Below, in pieces: positions 53,724 to 62,329 of a stretch of 64,000 nucleotides of DNA (positions are counted from its first letter, which is position 1; every line of letters begins with the position of its first letter). The DNA comes from Tunturibacter psychrotolerans (GTDB lineage Bacteria; Acidobacteriota; Terriglobia; Terriglobales; Acidobacteriaceae). The position numbers and the translations under genes are program-made. The stretch covers positions 3,224,001-3,288,000 of the forward strand of contig NZ_CP132942.1 in the NCBI RefSeq assembly GCF_040359615.1, written 5' to 3'. The notes below the pieces were generated by a model that worked only from the letters and a program-made list of their open reading frames with translations, made no database searches and was not told the origin of the DNA.

Positions 53724-53973
53724 GCTTGCGCAACAAAGTGGTCGCGCTGAGTTTGTGGAGCGCCTGGACACTGCGCTGCATGGTCTCTGCCAGCCTTTGA
53801 CAGTGCTGCAGTGCAGACTGGCGATGGGCGAGTTGATTGGGGAGCCAGATGCCATGCTGGAGGCGATTCGAGAGGCTTTAAAAGAGTGTGTGCGGTTGAA
53901 CCAGACGGTTGGAACGATGCGAACGATGCTGCAACAGGTGAAGTCGGATACGAATGGCGAGAGGATAGGGTGA
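53701..53973 (+). CDS. Small DHp-like protein without a kinase domain
   Basis: 90 residues from ATG 53701. It is all helical: 'FVERLDTALHGLCQPLTVLQ', then 'DAMLEAIREALKECVRLNQTVGTMRTML'. The 'LHGLCQPLTVLQ' segment recalls the H-box of histidine-kinase dimerisation domains ('LxHExxQPLTxI') with His at residue 27, but there is no ATP-binding domain. It is encoded between a response regulator and a receiver-AAA protein and coupled to both (23-bp and 4-bp overlaps). It might be a phosphotransfer or docking partner of either. That role is inference. Confidence 0.55.
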   Translation: MRRLPVRELAQQSGRAEFVERLDTALHGLCQPLTVLQCRLAMGELIGEPDAMLEAIREALKECVRLNQTVGTMRTMLQQVKSDTNGERIG

Positions 53974-55364
53974 CGAAGATGGGTATGGGACGCGAGTCAG
54001 TGTTGAATATGGATACGGGTGAGGTGGCTGCTGCACGAACGGTGGTATTGGCGAGTGCGGATGTGGCCCTGAGGCAGCGGCTGCGTACCTCTCTGACGGG
54101 ACTGCGATGGCAGGTGCGCGAAGCCAGTGGTGGAGCGGAGGCGATGGCACAGCTTGAGGACGCGCGATCGGAGGCTTTACTGGTGGATAGCTGGCTGCCA
54201 GATCTCGAGGTCGGTGAGTTTGCGAGCGTGATTCGCATGATGTATCCGGCGATGGAGTTGCTTCGAGTGGATGGTGGTGTGGATGGGGGGGCGCGGAGTC
54301 CACGGCGTAATGAGTTGCTGCACGCCTTGCGGGAGGCACAGAATGCGCCACTGAACGATACAGCGGCCTGGGCAGCCGCTCCGGCTTCGGTGCCTGTGCC
54401 TGCTCCGACTGCTGCGTCTGGCGCGGGAGCGAAGACACCGGTTCGGATGCCGACCCCAATAAGAAAAGATATCGACCAGGACGTGGAGCAGGAGAGGGAA
54501 GAGCAGGTTCGACTGGAGTCGACGCGGCAGGCATTGGCGGCTTTGTTGGGACGGGAGGAAGTAACCCGGCCTTTGGCCAAGACGGAGGCGATGTTGCCTG
54601 AGATGATTGGGGCAAGTGAACCGATGCGTGAACTGACGCGGTTGATTCGGTTGGTCGCTCCGCGGTCGACGACGGTATTGATCGAGGGGGAGACGGGGAC
54701 GGGGAAGGAGGTTGTGGCGCGAGCGTTGCATCGGTTGAGCGAGCGAGCTGGGAAGCCTTTTGCTGTGTTGAACTGCGCGGCGATTCCTGAAGCTTTGCTG
54801 GAGGCGGAGTTGTTTGGACATACGCGTGGGGCCTTTACCGGAGCGGTGCAGTCGCGGACGGGAAGGATTGAGGCAGCGCACGGAGGAACTCTGTTCCTGG
54901 ATGAGATAGGCGAGATGCCAATGGCCTTGCAGGCGAAGATGTTGCGGTTCTTGGAGTGTGGCGAGTTGCAGCGGGTGGGCGATAACGAGACGATGCGCGT
55001 CGATGTAAGAGTGATCGCGGCGACGCATCAACCGTTGGAGAAACTTGCTACCAGTGTCGGTGCGGAACGGACCTTCCGATTGGATCTTTACCATCGGCTG
55101 GCTGTCTTTCCGATTGAGGTGCCGGCACTGCGGGACCGGATGGACGATCTTGGGTTGCTAGCAGAGCACATCCTGGAGCAGATGGGGCAGGAGATGCCAC
55201 GCAAGCGGTTAGCCCTCGATGCAGAAGCAAAGTTATATGAACACTCGTGGCCGGGCAATGTGCGGGAGCTGATGCATGTGCTGGAGCGTGGCGCGATTTT
55301 GGCAGGCGACAAGATGGAAATCGGAGAGGATGAGATTCGTTTCGGACGAGCTACGCGAGGGTAG
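53970..55364 (+). CDS. Sigma-54-dependent activator without DNA-binding domain (FlgR-like)
   Basis: 464 residues from the GTG at 53970, which overlaps the preceding stop (GTGA). Receiver-like domain with Asp73 in 'LLVDSWLPDLE' but otherwise degenerate. An Ala/Pro-rich linker (130-200) follows, then the AAA+ domain: Walker A 'GETGTGKE' (240-247), the sigma-54 contact loop 'GAFTGA' (287-292), Walker B 'GGTLFLDEIGEM', and 'SWPGNVREL'. The protein ends about 30 residues after that, where NtrC-type proteins carry a Fis-like HTH. This matches FlgR of Helicobacter, which activates flagellar promoters from solution. Confidence 0.88.
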   Translation: MTKMGMGRESVLNMDTGEVAAARTVVLASADVALRQRLRTSLTGLRWQVREASGGAEAMAQLEDARSEALLVDSWLPDLEVGEFASVIRMMYPAMELLRVDGGVDGGARSPRRNELLHALREAQNAPLNDTAAWAAAPASVPVPAPTAASGAGAKTPVRMPTPIRKDIDQDVEQEREEQVRLESTRQALAALLGREEVTRPLAKTEAMLPEMIGASEPMRELTRLIRLVAPRSTTVLIEGETGTGKEVVARALHRLSERAGKPFAVLNCAAIPEALLEAELFGHTRGAFTGAVQSRTGRIEAAHGGTLFLDEIGEMPMALQAKMLRFLECGELQRVGDNETMRVDVRVIAATHQPLEKLATSVGAERTFRLDLYHRLAVFPIEVPALRDRMDDLGLLAEHILEQMGQEMPRKRLALDAEAKLYEHSWPGNVRELMHVLERGAILAGDKMEIGEDEIRFGRATRG

Positions 55365-55448
55365 CTAGATACGGATCGCGTCTTGGGCGCGATACCTGTG
55401 ATTTCTAACTACTTGTTTAGCATCCAAATCGAAATTGAAGTTGATAAG

Positions 55449-55478
55449 AGCGCTCTCATTTGAGGGCGCTTTTGTTTG
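55449..55478 (+). terminator. Probable intrinsic terminator before flgB
   Basis: AGCGCTCTC-ATTT-GAGGGCGCT forms a 9-bp stem with one G-U pair and is followed by TTTGTTT. It separates the regulatory genes from the flagellar structural operon. Confidence 0.7.
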
Positions 55479-55492
55479 GTCGTACGACTGCA
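55476..55492 (+). promoter_or_regulatory. Candidate sigma-54 (-24/-12) promoter of the flagellar operon
   Basis: TTGGTCGTACGACTGCA has GG at 55478-55479 and GC at 55490-55491, separated by exactly 10 bases as sigma-54 requires. The -24 box lacks the CAC after GG. A start about 12 bases downstream (near 55502) would leave a very short leader before GGAGG at 55506 and the flgB ATG at 55519. The activator encoded just upstream is of the sigma-54 type. Confidence 0.5.
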
Positions 55493-55518
55493 TATGTCAT
55501 GGCGTGGAGGTGCAGGAC

Positions 55519-55887
55519 ATGCAGACGACGACAGCGATGAGCGATGCGTTGGGACGATATCTGGATCTGACCAGTCAGCAGATGCAAGCGACTGCGAGAA
55601 ACATGGCGAATGTTGATACGCCTGGCTTCAAGACGCAGGGGTTCGACTTCGAAGAAGTGTTCGCTCAGCAGTTGAATAATAGCGCCGGGGCGACGGGCCT
55701 TGAGGGCGTGCAAGCTCCGATGGAGGACGTCGACGGATTGGTGTCGCGGCCGGATGGGAACAACGTGTCGATGGACCGCGAAGGCTTGCAACTAGCCAAG
55801 GCGCAGATGCAGTTCAAGCTGGGAACGCAGCTCCTGAAGGGTGAGTTCTCAAGCGTGATGAGTGCAATTCATATGGATTCGAAATAG
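55519..55887 (+). CDS. flgB: Flagellar basal-body rod protein FlgB
   Basis: 122 residues from ATG 55519; GGAGG at 55506 fixes this start, and upstream in-frame codons fall in the terminator. The family core 'YLDLTSQQMQATARNMANVDTPGFKTQGFDFEEVF' has the ANVDTPG motif, and the C-terminal helix 'LAKAQMQFKLGTQLLKGEFS' is typical. FlgB is the proximal rod subunit exported by the type III flagellar system. First gene of the structural operon; 3 bp before flgC. Confidence 0.93.
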   Translation: MQTTTAMSDALGRYLDLTSQQMQATARNMANVDTPGFKTQGFDFEEVFAQQLNNSAGATGLEGVQAPMEDVDGLVSRPDGNNVSMDREGLQLAKAQMQFKLGTQLLKGEFSSVMSAIHMDSK

Positions 55888-55890
55888 GCC

Positions 55891-56418
55891 ATGAATATCT
55901 TTGGAGTGATGGATATAAGCGGTTCGGCGTTGAAGGCCGAGCGAGTACGTGCCGAGGTTGTGGCTTCGAATATGGCTAACGCTGAGACGACGCGAACCAC
56001 GGAAGGTGGGCCCTATCAACGCCACCATGTAGTGTTCCAAGCTCAAGATGGTGGGACGTTTCAGAATTCGATGGTGAACCAGTTGAGTGGCGGCTCGAGC
56101 ATTAGTTCGGGGACAGGTTTCAAAAACATCTATAGCGGCGGGGTTATCGGTGGCTTGAGCGGTGATGTGACTGCCGCCGATCCTACGCCGGGCGGGGTTG
56201 AAGTAACTGGTGTGATCGCAGATGCAAGTAAGCCGCTGCAACGGTATGACCCATCGCACCCAGATGCGGGGCCGGATGGATTTGTGGCGTATCCGGATAT
56301 CAATCCGCTGACGGAGATGGTCGATTTGATGGGGGCGACGCGGTCCTACGGGATGAACGCCTCGGCGATCACGGCGGAGAAGGGCATGTTCAACTCTTCG
56401 CTTGATCTTTTGAAGTAA
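55891..56418 (+). CDS. flgC: Flagellar basal-body rod protein FlgC
   Basis: 175 residues. The rod-protein N-terminus 'MDISGSALKAERVRAEVVASNMANAETTRT' and C-terminus 'PDINPLTEMVDLMGATRSYGMNASAI' are diagnostic, the latter with 'YPDINPLTEM' as in FlgC. The middle is Gly/Ser-rich and somewhat longer than in enteric FlgC. It forms the proximal rod with FlgB and FliE. It is separated from fliE by 47 bp. Confidence 0.93.
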   Translation: MNIFGVMDISGSALKAERVRAEVVASNMANAETTRTTEGGPYQRHHVVFQAQDGGTFQNSMVNQLSGGSSISSGTGFKNIYSGGVIGGLSGDVTAADPTPGGVEVTGVIADASKPLQRYDPSHPDAGPDGFVAYPDINPLTEMVDLMGATRSYGMNASAITAEKGMFNSSLDLLK

Positions 56419-56465
56419 GGCAATAGCGCGGGGCGCGAAGACATAAGAAACACAGAGGAGGAATT

Positions 56466-56801
56466 GTGGTCGGATTGCCTGTTGGTCCTGGGGTAATGAG
56501 CGGAGTGGGAATGGGAGGTCTCGATGATGGCTTCCTGAGTGATGCGGGCGTCGCGGCGTCGAATGGGGGCGGTGCGGGTAGTGTGCCATTTGCGGGAGTG
56601 CTGCAGTCGATGGTGAAGGAGACGGCAAAGCTTGACCAGAAGGCTGGGGAGGCTGTGACCGGGTTGTTGAATGGCTCTGGTGTTGAAGTACATGACGCCA
56701 TGATAGCGACGCAGAAGGCGAATATGGCGTTTGAGCTGGCGCTACAGGTGCGGAACAAAGCAGTAGGCGCTTATCAGCAGATGATGGGCATGCAGTTCTA
56801 A
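56466..56801 (+). CDS. fliE: Flagellar hook-basal body complex protein FliE
   Basis: 111 residues from a GTG start with GGAGGAA 6-8 bp upstream. The C-terminal half is FliE-like: 'FAGVLQSMVKETAKLDQKAGEA', 'SGVEVHDAMIATQKANMAFELALQVRNKAVGAYQQMM'. The first 35 residues are a Gly-rich variable part. FliE joins the MS ring to the rod. It lies between flgC and fliF as in most operons. Confidence 0.9.
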   Translation: MVGLPVGPGVMSGVGMGGLDDGFLSDAGVAASNGGGAGSVPFAGVLQSMVKETAKLDQKAGEAVTGLLNGSGVEVHDAMIATQKANMAFELALQVRNKAVGAYQQMMGMQF

Positions 56802-56833
56802 GAACTTAGGGTTCAGAGAGACGCTGGGGCGAG

Positions 56834-58627
56834 ATGGCAGAGACAGAACAGGTTGGCGGGGCGGGGATTCAAAGAGCGGGACAGGCCAGCGCTGGTGTGG
56901 CGGGCGCGACTCCGCTCGAGAAGGCGCAGGCGATGGCCTCGGCGATGCGCGAGCGGTTGATGGCAATGCCGGCGGCGAAAAGAACGTGGCTGATTGCGGC
57001 TGGGGTTTTTCTGGCTGCGATGTGCGCCGCGATGGTTTGGTTTGCGGGCCGGCCGGATTGGCGTGTGCTTTTCAACGGGCTGGATGCAAAGGATGTACAG
57101 CAGGTTTCGCAGGAGCTTGCAGCAGCGGGAATTCCGTACGAGACAACGGCAGATGGCGCTGGAGTGCAGGTGCCGGCAGATATGTTGGATAAGGCTCGGA
57201 TGGAGGTTGCGGCGAAGGGGATGCCGCAGACCGGGCGCCTGGGTTTCGAACTGTTCGATAAACCGAACTGGGTGGGCAGTGAGTTTGATGAACGTGTGAA
57301 CTATCAGCGCGCTCTTGAGGGCGAGCTTGAGCACACGATTGGAACTTTGGGTGTGGTCAAGTCGGCCCGTGTGCACCTGGTGCTGCCGCAGCCTTCGTTG
57401 TTTACCGCCGAAGAGAGGGTGGCGAAGGCTTCGGTAGTGTTGAAGCTGAAGCGGGATGCGCTCGACCCGGAGCAGGCGGATGCGATTCGTAGTTTGGTAG
57501 CGGGCTCGGTGGAGAATCTGAGCACGGATCAAGTCACGCTGGTGGATGCCGATGGACGGGTGAACTTCAAGCCGCGCTCGAGCAACGCGGCTGAGGCTGA
57601 CGCTGAGCAGTCGATGGAAGCAAAGTTGGTCGCGATGCTCGAGCCGCTGGCAGGGCGCGACAACGTGCGCGCTACCGTGAACGTTAGCTATGACGAGGGA
57701 AGCGAAGAGCGGACCGACGAGGTCTATGACCCAACCGAAGTGGCGACATTGAGCATGCAGAAGAGCGAACAGATATCGACCGGACGGGGAGGGCCTTCGG
57801 GCGTTCCGGGGACGGCAAGTAATTCGCCTGGGGCGTCTCCTGAGGGTGCCGTGGCAGGATCGCAGGCGGCCGCTGCACCGGGAACTCCTCCCTTGCTGCA
57901 GAAACAGGCTCAGGCTTTGCCGGTGTATCCGCAACAGAATGGAGCGCAGGGGCAAAGCATTCATCAGGAAAATGGAACCTACGGAGTTACAAAACATCTG
58001 GTGCATACGGAGCAGGGGCCGGGCCGAGTGCGTCGTGTGTCGGCTGCGGTGGTGGTGAACGATCGGAGTATGACTGAGGGTGCGGGCAAGCTGGAACATG
58101 TGGTGTGGAAGCCGCGCAGCGCGGAGGAGATGCATCGGCTGGAGGAGCTTGCGCAGGCTGCGGTTGGCTATGATGCGCGGCGCGGTGACCAGGTGGTGAT
58201 GCAAAACGTGAGCTTCAGCACGAATGCTCCTGAGGTAAAGCCACCGACCATGGACAGGCTGATGGAAGAGGTGCGCGGGTTGTTGCATACGCAACCGGGA
58301 CTCGTCCGAACGTCGGTGATTGGTCTCTGCGGTGTGCTGCTGGTGCTGTTTGTGTTGCGGCCGGTTGCGAGCCAGATGACTGCGACGTTACGCGAGCCAA
58401 TGATGTTGCCGGCGGCAAGTGGCGAGGTGGGAGTGATGGGCGCGGGGGGAGAACAGTTATTGCCGCTGCCCGAGGAATCGGTGGAAGAACTGCCGCGGTC
58501 GAGAAACAAAACCTACCAGTTGCAGCAGGGAATCTTTGAGCAGGTGTCGGAGCACATTCGCCGGGAGCCGGCGCAGAGCACGCGGTTGATCGAGGCGTGG
58601 ATTGGAACGTCTGAGGAGAGGTCGTAA
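56834..58627 (+). CDS. fliF: Flagellar MS-ring protein FliF
   Basis: 597 residues. First TM helix about 48-72 ('TWLIAAGVFLAAMCAAMVWFAG'), then the ring-building motifs ('WRVLFNGLDAKDVQQVSQEL', 'PQTGRLGFELFDKPNWVGSEFDE', 'GTLGVVKSARVHLVLPQPSLF'). A Ser/Pro/Gln-rich loop of about 320-385 follows, and a second TM helix near 498-518 ('VIGLCGVLLVLFVLRPV'). The C-terminus 'VSEHIRREPAQSTRLIEAWI' is the FliG-binding tail. It forms the inner-membrane ring on which the rotor assembles. Its stop codon overlaps the fliG ATG (TAATG). Confidence 0.95.
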   Translation: MAETEQVGGAGIQRAGQASAGVAGATPLEKAQAMASAMRERLMAMPAAKRTWLIAAGVFLAAMCAAMVWFAGRPDWRVLFNGLDAKDVQQVSQELAAAGIPYETTADGAGVQVPADMLDKARMEVAAKGMPQTGRLGFELFDKPNWVGSEFDERVNYQRALEGELEHTIGTLGVVKSARVHLVLPQPSLFTAEERVAKASVVLKLKRDALDPEQADAIRSLVAGSVENLSTDQVTLVDADGRVNFKPRSSNAAEADAEQSMEAKLVAMLEPLAGRDNVRATVNVSYDEGSEERTDEVYDPTEVATLSMQKSEQISTGRGGPSGVPGTASNSPGASPEGAVAGSQAAAAPGTPPLLQKQAQALPVYPQQNGAQGQSIHQENGTYGVTKHLVHTEQGPGRVRRVSAAVVVNDRSMTEGAGKLEHVVWKPRSAEEMHRLEELAQAAVGYDARRGDQVVMQNVSFSTNAPEVKPPTMDRLMEEVRGLLHTQPGLVRTSVIGLCGVLLVLFVLRPVASQMTATLREPMMLPAASGEVGVMGAGGEQLLPLPEESVEELPRSRNKTYQLQQGIFEQVSEHIRREPAQSTRLIEAWIGTSEERS

Positions 58628-59715
58628 TGGGGACAGCAGTGCAGTTTTCAGGTGCAGAGACGATGCGGCAGAATCCGCTGCTGTTGACACCGGAGTCGGG
58701 ATTTGTGCCGGCCGATATTCCGGGACTGCGGAAGGCCGCAATCCTGATGGTCGCGATCGGAGACGAACTGGCGAAGACGCTCTTTCAGAGCCTTTCGGAA
58801 AACGATGTGCGCCGGGTGACGGAAGAGATTACGAGGCTGGGAGATGTCCCTGCGGCCCAGTTGACCCAGGTGCTGACCGAGTTCTACGGGTTGCTGGAGA
58901 CGCAGCAATACATGGTTCGCGGCGGCCCGGACTACGCGCTCAAGCTGCTCACAGAAGCCTTTGGTGCAACGAGAGCCGAGGAACTTCTGCAGCAGGTAAA
59001 GAAGATTCGCGAACGTACGAACGGCGACATGGCGATGTTGCAGAATATGGATGCACAACATCTGAGCAAGTTTCTGGAGAATGAACACTCGCAGACTGTC
59101 GCGCTGGTACTGGCACATCTCGATGCGAAGCGTGGTTCGACTGTGCTGATGAATCTGCAGGGTGCGATGCGGGTGGATGTGGTGCGGCGCCTCGCGGAGA
59201 TGCGGCAGTTCTCGCCGGAGATGGCGCAGACGGTTGCGATGGCGCTGCATAAGCGAATGGAAAAGATGGGTTCGAGTGGGAGGAAGTCGTACTCGGGCTT
59301 CAAGGCAGTCGCTGAACTGTTGAACCGGCTGGATCAGGGCGAGAGCCGCGGGATCCTGGAGGAGATTGAACAGAGCGAACCGAAGGTGGCTATCGGGATA
59401 CGCGAGCTGATGTTTGTGTTCGAAGACCTATGCACGGTGCCTGCTGAGAGTATTCGCGAGTTTGTAAGCGAAGTTGACAAAAAGACGTTGGCGGTTGCTC
59501 TGAAGGGCGGCAAGGACAATGTGAAAGCTCACTTGTTCAAGGCAATGAGTTCACGTGCAGTCGAGATGTTAAAAGAGGACATGGAGGTGATGGGACCGGT
59601 CCGGATGAGAGACGTGAATGCGGCTCAGCAGGAGCTGCTTGCTCTGGCGAGGCAGCTTGAAAGCGAAGGACGGATGATCTTGAAGATGGAGGTGGAAGAT
59701 GATCTCGCCGTCTGA
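58627..59715 (+). CDS. fliG: Flagellar motor switch protein FliG
   Basis: 362 residues. N-terminal FliF-binding domain ('GLRKAAILMVAIGDELAKTLFQSLSENDVRRV'), the middle EHPQ-equivalent 'FLENEHSQTVALVLAHLD', and the C-terminal torque-generating domain ('MFVFEDLCTVPAESIREFVSEVDKKTLAVALKGGKDNVK', 'SSRAVEMLKEDMEVMGPVRMRDV'). Charged residues for stator contact are kept. The first 35 residues are extra compared with short FliGs, and an ATG at 58663 is a possible alternative start. It overlaps fliH by 17 bp. Confidence 0.95.
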   Translation: MGTAVQFSGAETMRQNPLLLTPESGFVPADIPGLRKAAILMVAIGDELAKTLFQSLSENDVRRVTEEITRLGDVPAAQLTQVLTEFYGLLETQQYMVRGGPDYALKLLTEAFGATRAEELLQQVKKIRERTNGDMAMLQNMDAQHLSKFLENEHSQTVALVLAHLDAKRGSTVLMNLQGAMRVDVVRRLAEMRQFSPEMAQTVAMALHKRMEKMGSSGRKSYSGFKAVAELLNRLDQGESRGILEEIEQSEPKVAIGIRELMFVFEDLCTVPAESIREFVSEVDKKTLAVALKGGKDNVKAHLFKAMSSRAVEMLKEDMEVMGPVRMRDVNAAQQELLALARQLESEGRMILKMEVEDDLAV

Positions 59716-60436
59716 AAGCGCAGGTGCAGATGCGAACGGTAGCGCCGCGGTGCGATTGCCCGAGAGGCTCATGAAGCCGGATGCGAAGAACATATCGCGG
59801 CTTGAGTTTTATCCGTTGGATCGACCAGCGTTCGTCGCTGATAGCGAGTCGGAGGACGAGATCGCTGGTGTAGAGACTCTTCCGCCGGAGAAAGAGGCGC
59901 TTGTTGGGCCACAGCAACCTCAGACGGAGCAGATGTCAGATCGAGTCGAGATCGCGCGGAGTGAGGCGACGGCTGAGGCTCGTCTTCTATGGCAGACGGA
60001 GCTTGAAGAGAGGATCGCGGAGGAGCGGTCTCGGCTTCAAAGAGTTGAAGAAGAGTTTCGTGAACAGCGAACGAAATACTTTGCTGCAGTAGAGAGTGAG
60101 ATTGTTCGGTTGGCACTAGCCATCGCGAACCGAGTGCTCCATCGTGAGGCTAACCTCGATCCGCTGTTATTGGCTGGCGTGGTGAAAGTGGCGCTCGAAA
60201 AGATTGCAAAGGACAGTAGTGTGGTGCTGCGAGTGCCAGCTAGCGAGGTTGAGAAGTGGCGGGGGGCGTTTGCCGCGAATCAAGAATCCACTCTGAAGCT
60301 GGTGGGAGATGAGCGGCTGGGAACCAGCGAATGTGTGCTTGAAACAAACGTTGGCCGAGTGGAACTGGGTGTAAGCGCGCAGTTGGAGGAGATTGAACGA
60401 GGCTTCTTCGATCTGCTGCAGCAGAGGCCCGCATGA
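59699..60436 (+). CDS. fliH: Flagellar export apparatus regulator FliH
   Basis: 245 residues. The variable N-terminus is acidic and Pro-rich. The central stretch 'TAEARLLWQTELEERIAEERSRLQRVEEEF' is a coiled coil, and the C-terminal domain 'AAVESEIVRLALAIANRVLHREANLDPLLLAGVVKVALEKI' is typical of FliH/YscL. FliH holds the FliI ATPase inactive and takes it to the C ring. The start lies within fliG (GGAGGTGG upstream) and the stop overlaps fliI by ATGA. Confidence 0.9.
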   Translation: MISPSESAGADANGSAAVRLPERLMKPDAKNISRLEFYPLDRPAFVADSESEDEIAGVETLPPEKEALVGPQQPQTEQMSDRVEIARSEATAEARLLWQTELEERIAEERSRLQRVEEEFREQRTKYFAAVESEIVRLALAIANRVLHREANLDPLLLAGVVKVALEKIAKDSSVVLRVPASEVEKWRGAFAANQESTLKLVGDERLGTSECVLETNVGRVELGVSAQLEEIERGFFDLLQQRPA

Positions 60437-61773
60437 GAGGCGACACTCAGGGCGCCGTGGATACGGGTTCGAATTGTCTGGGCGTTTACATGACCCAGCT
60501 GGCGAATCGGCCAGCCTGGCGGTGGAGTGGGCGTGTGGTGGAGGCGAATGGACAAACGGTAGAAGCCGAGGGCCCTTTGTGTTCGGTGGGAGAGTGTTGC
60601 GAGATCGTCGACAGCGAGGGTCAAAGACATCGGGCGGAGGTTATCGGATTTCGCGGCAGGCATGTGCTGGCGATGCCTTTGAAGGAGACGCAGGGAATTC
60701 GCTATGGAGATGCGGTGCTCGCAATGGGTGTGACGCCGCAGATCGCAGTAGGGACAGAGATGGAAGGGCGCATCGTCGATGCTTTGGGGACGCCGCTTGA
60801 TGGACTGCCGACGCCGCGGGCGACAGCGGTGTGGCCACTTGATGGAACCATACCGCACCCAATGGAGCGTGAGCCGATTCGAGAGCCGTTGCAGACAGGC
60901 CTTCGCGTGTTGGACGGAATGCTGACGGTTGGGCGTGGGCAGCGAGTTGGGATATTTGGTGGGTCGGGTGTAGGTAAGAGCACGTTGATAGGGATGATGA
61001 CCCGGAATACAGCGGCCGATCTTACGGTGGTTGGATTGGTGGGTGAGCGTGGGCGCGAGGTGCGCGAATTTGTCGAGGATTCGCTGGGGGAAGAGGGGCG
61101 CAAACGATCGGTGGTGTTGGTTTCAACTTCGGATCAAAGTCCTTTGTTGCGGATGCGAGCGGCGATGGCAGCGACCTCGGTGGCGGAGTTTTATGCGGCA
61201 CGAGGGAAGCATGTTTTGCTCGTGTTGGATTCGTTGACGCGATACGCGATGGCGGCGCGAGAGTTGGGGCTTGCGGCGGGAGAGCCCCCAGCCAGCAAGG
61301 GGTATACGCCTTCGGTGTTTGCAAAGCTGGCGAAGCTGGTGGAGCGCGCGGGGAACTTTCGCAATGGGAGCATCACAGCCTTTTATACGGTACTGATGGA
61401 AGGCGACGATCAGCAGGATCCAGTGGTGGATGCGGTGCGATCGCTGCTGGATGGGCATGTGGTGTTGTCTCGGTCGATGGCCGCGAGCGGATGGTATCCA
61501 CCGGTGAATGTCCTGGATTCGCTGAGCCGATTGATGCCTGCGGTCACGGCACCTGAGCATCGGGCACAGGCCTCTATCGTGCGTAGACTGCTGGCGGCCT
61601 ATGCGCGATCAGAGGATTTGATTCGCATTGGAGCCTACAAAGCGGGGACCGATGAAGATCTTGACCGGGCGATGCAGGCGATGCCTATGTTACGTCAGTT
61701 TCTTGAACAGAGAAGCGATGAGCGAGTGACGATGCAGGACAGTGTGGCACGGCTAAACCGGATGGAGATTTAA
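60433..61773 (+). CDS. fliI: Flagellum-specific ATPase FliI
   Basis: 446 residues, family length. Walker A 'GIFGGSGVGKSTLIG', then 'ADLTVVGLVGERGREVREFVED', Walker B 'VLLVLDSLTRYAMAARELGLAAGEPPASKGY', and 'ERAGNFRNGSITAFYTVLMEGDD'. The export-type 'TPSVFAKLAKLVERAG' fits FliI and not F1-beta. It powers unfolding and export of rod, hook and filament subunits, and is regulated by FliH and FliJ encoded on either side. The true start may be at an internal ATG (60490), which would remove a short lead-in. Confidence 0.95.
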   Translation: MRGDTQGAVDTGSNCLGVYMTQLANRPAWRWSGRVVEANGQTVEAEGPLCSVGECCEIVDSEGQRHRAEVIGFRGRHVLAMPLKETQGIRYGDAVLAMGVTPQIAVGTEMEGRIVDALGTPLDGLPTPRATAVWPLDGTIPHPMEREPIREPLQTGLRVLDGMLTVGRGQRVGIFGGSGVGKSTLIGMMTRNTAADLTVVGLVGERGREVREFVEDSLGEEGRKRSVVLVSTSDQSPLLRMRAAMAATSVAEFYAARGKHVLLVLDSLTRYAMAARELGLAAGEPPASKGYTPSVFAKLAKLVERAGNFRNGSITAFYTVLMEGDDQQDPVVDAVRSLLDGHVVLSRSMAASGWYPPVNVLDSLSRLMPAVTAPEHRAQASIVRRLLAAYARSEDLIRIGAYKAGTDEDLDRAMQAMPMLRQFLEQRSDERVTMQDSVARLNRMEI

Positions 61774-61777
61774 AAGA

Positions 61778-62260
61778 ATGTCGACACGGCTGGAGACCTT
61801 GCAACGATTGATGAATTTGTATGCTGCTGTCGAGCAGATGCATTCGACCGAACTGCAGAGGATAACAATCGCGGTTCATGAGGCACAGCGGGCGATTGAG
61901 ATGGAGCAGAGTGTCGCACAGACGGCGCGTACTGATGGTCGTGAAGCGCTTTCGGCCGGAGATCGTGCCGGTTGGATGATGTCCGAAACCCAGCAGGAGA
62001 CCGCAGGGTGGCGGACACAGAGACTGGAGAAGATTCGCCTGGAGCGCCAAGAGCTGAGCGATGCAGCCAGGGAGCAGTATGTCGCGAGCCGCTTGAAAAA
62101 AGAACAGATGAAGCGAGTCTACGAGGAGATGGAAAGGCGAACGGCGGTGGAAGAGGGCCGCAGGGCGCAATCAACCTCCGATGATCTCTTCCTGTCGCGA
62201 AGGCGATGGACCGACGCGACAGAGATGGCGGAGGAGAATGAGCACATGAAAGCTTCCTAA
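61778..62260 (+). CDS. fliJ: Flagellar export chaperone FliJ-like protein
   Basis: 160 residues, nearly all coiled coil and charged: 'RLETLQRLMNLYAAVEQMHSTELQRI', 'EKIRLERQELSDAAREQYVASRLKKEQMKRVYEEM'. Sequence identity among FliJ proteins is low, so the call rests on size, coiled coil and its position 4 bp after fliI and before the fliK-like gene. FliJ is the stalk of the export ATPase. Confidence 0.75.
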   Translation: MSTRLETLQRLMNLYAAVEQMHSTELQRITIAVHEAQRAIEMEQSVAQTARTDGREALSAGDRAGWMMSETQQETAGWRTQRLEKIRLERQELSDAAREQYVASRLKKEQMKRVYEEMERRTAVEEGRRAQSTSDDLFLSRRRWTDATEMAEENEHMKAS

Positions 62261-62329
62261 TAGTTTTGGGATTGGTTTGGTCTGTGGATTGCAATTGCAT
62301 CGGCTGCAAGAGATGGGCGAGGGACAGAG

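Noticed and set aside
53811..53969. Longer start for the sigma-54 activator
   Set aside because: It would overlap the DHp-like gene out of frame for 160 bp; the GTG at 53970 with GTGA overlap is the natural coupled start.
56813..58294. 493-codon minus-strand frame inside fliF
   Set aside because: Arg/His-rich antisense shadow of fliF with no recognisable domain.
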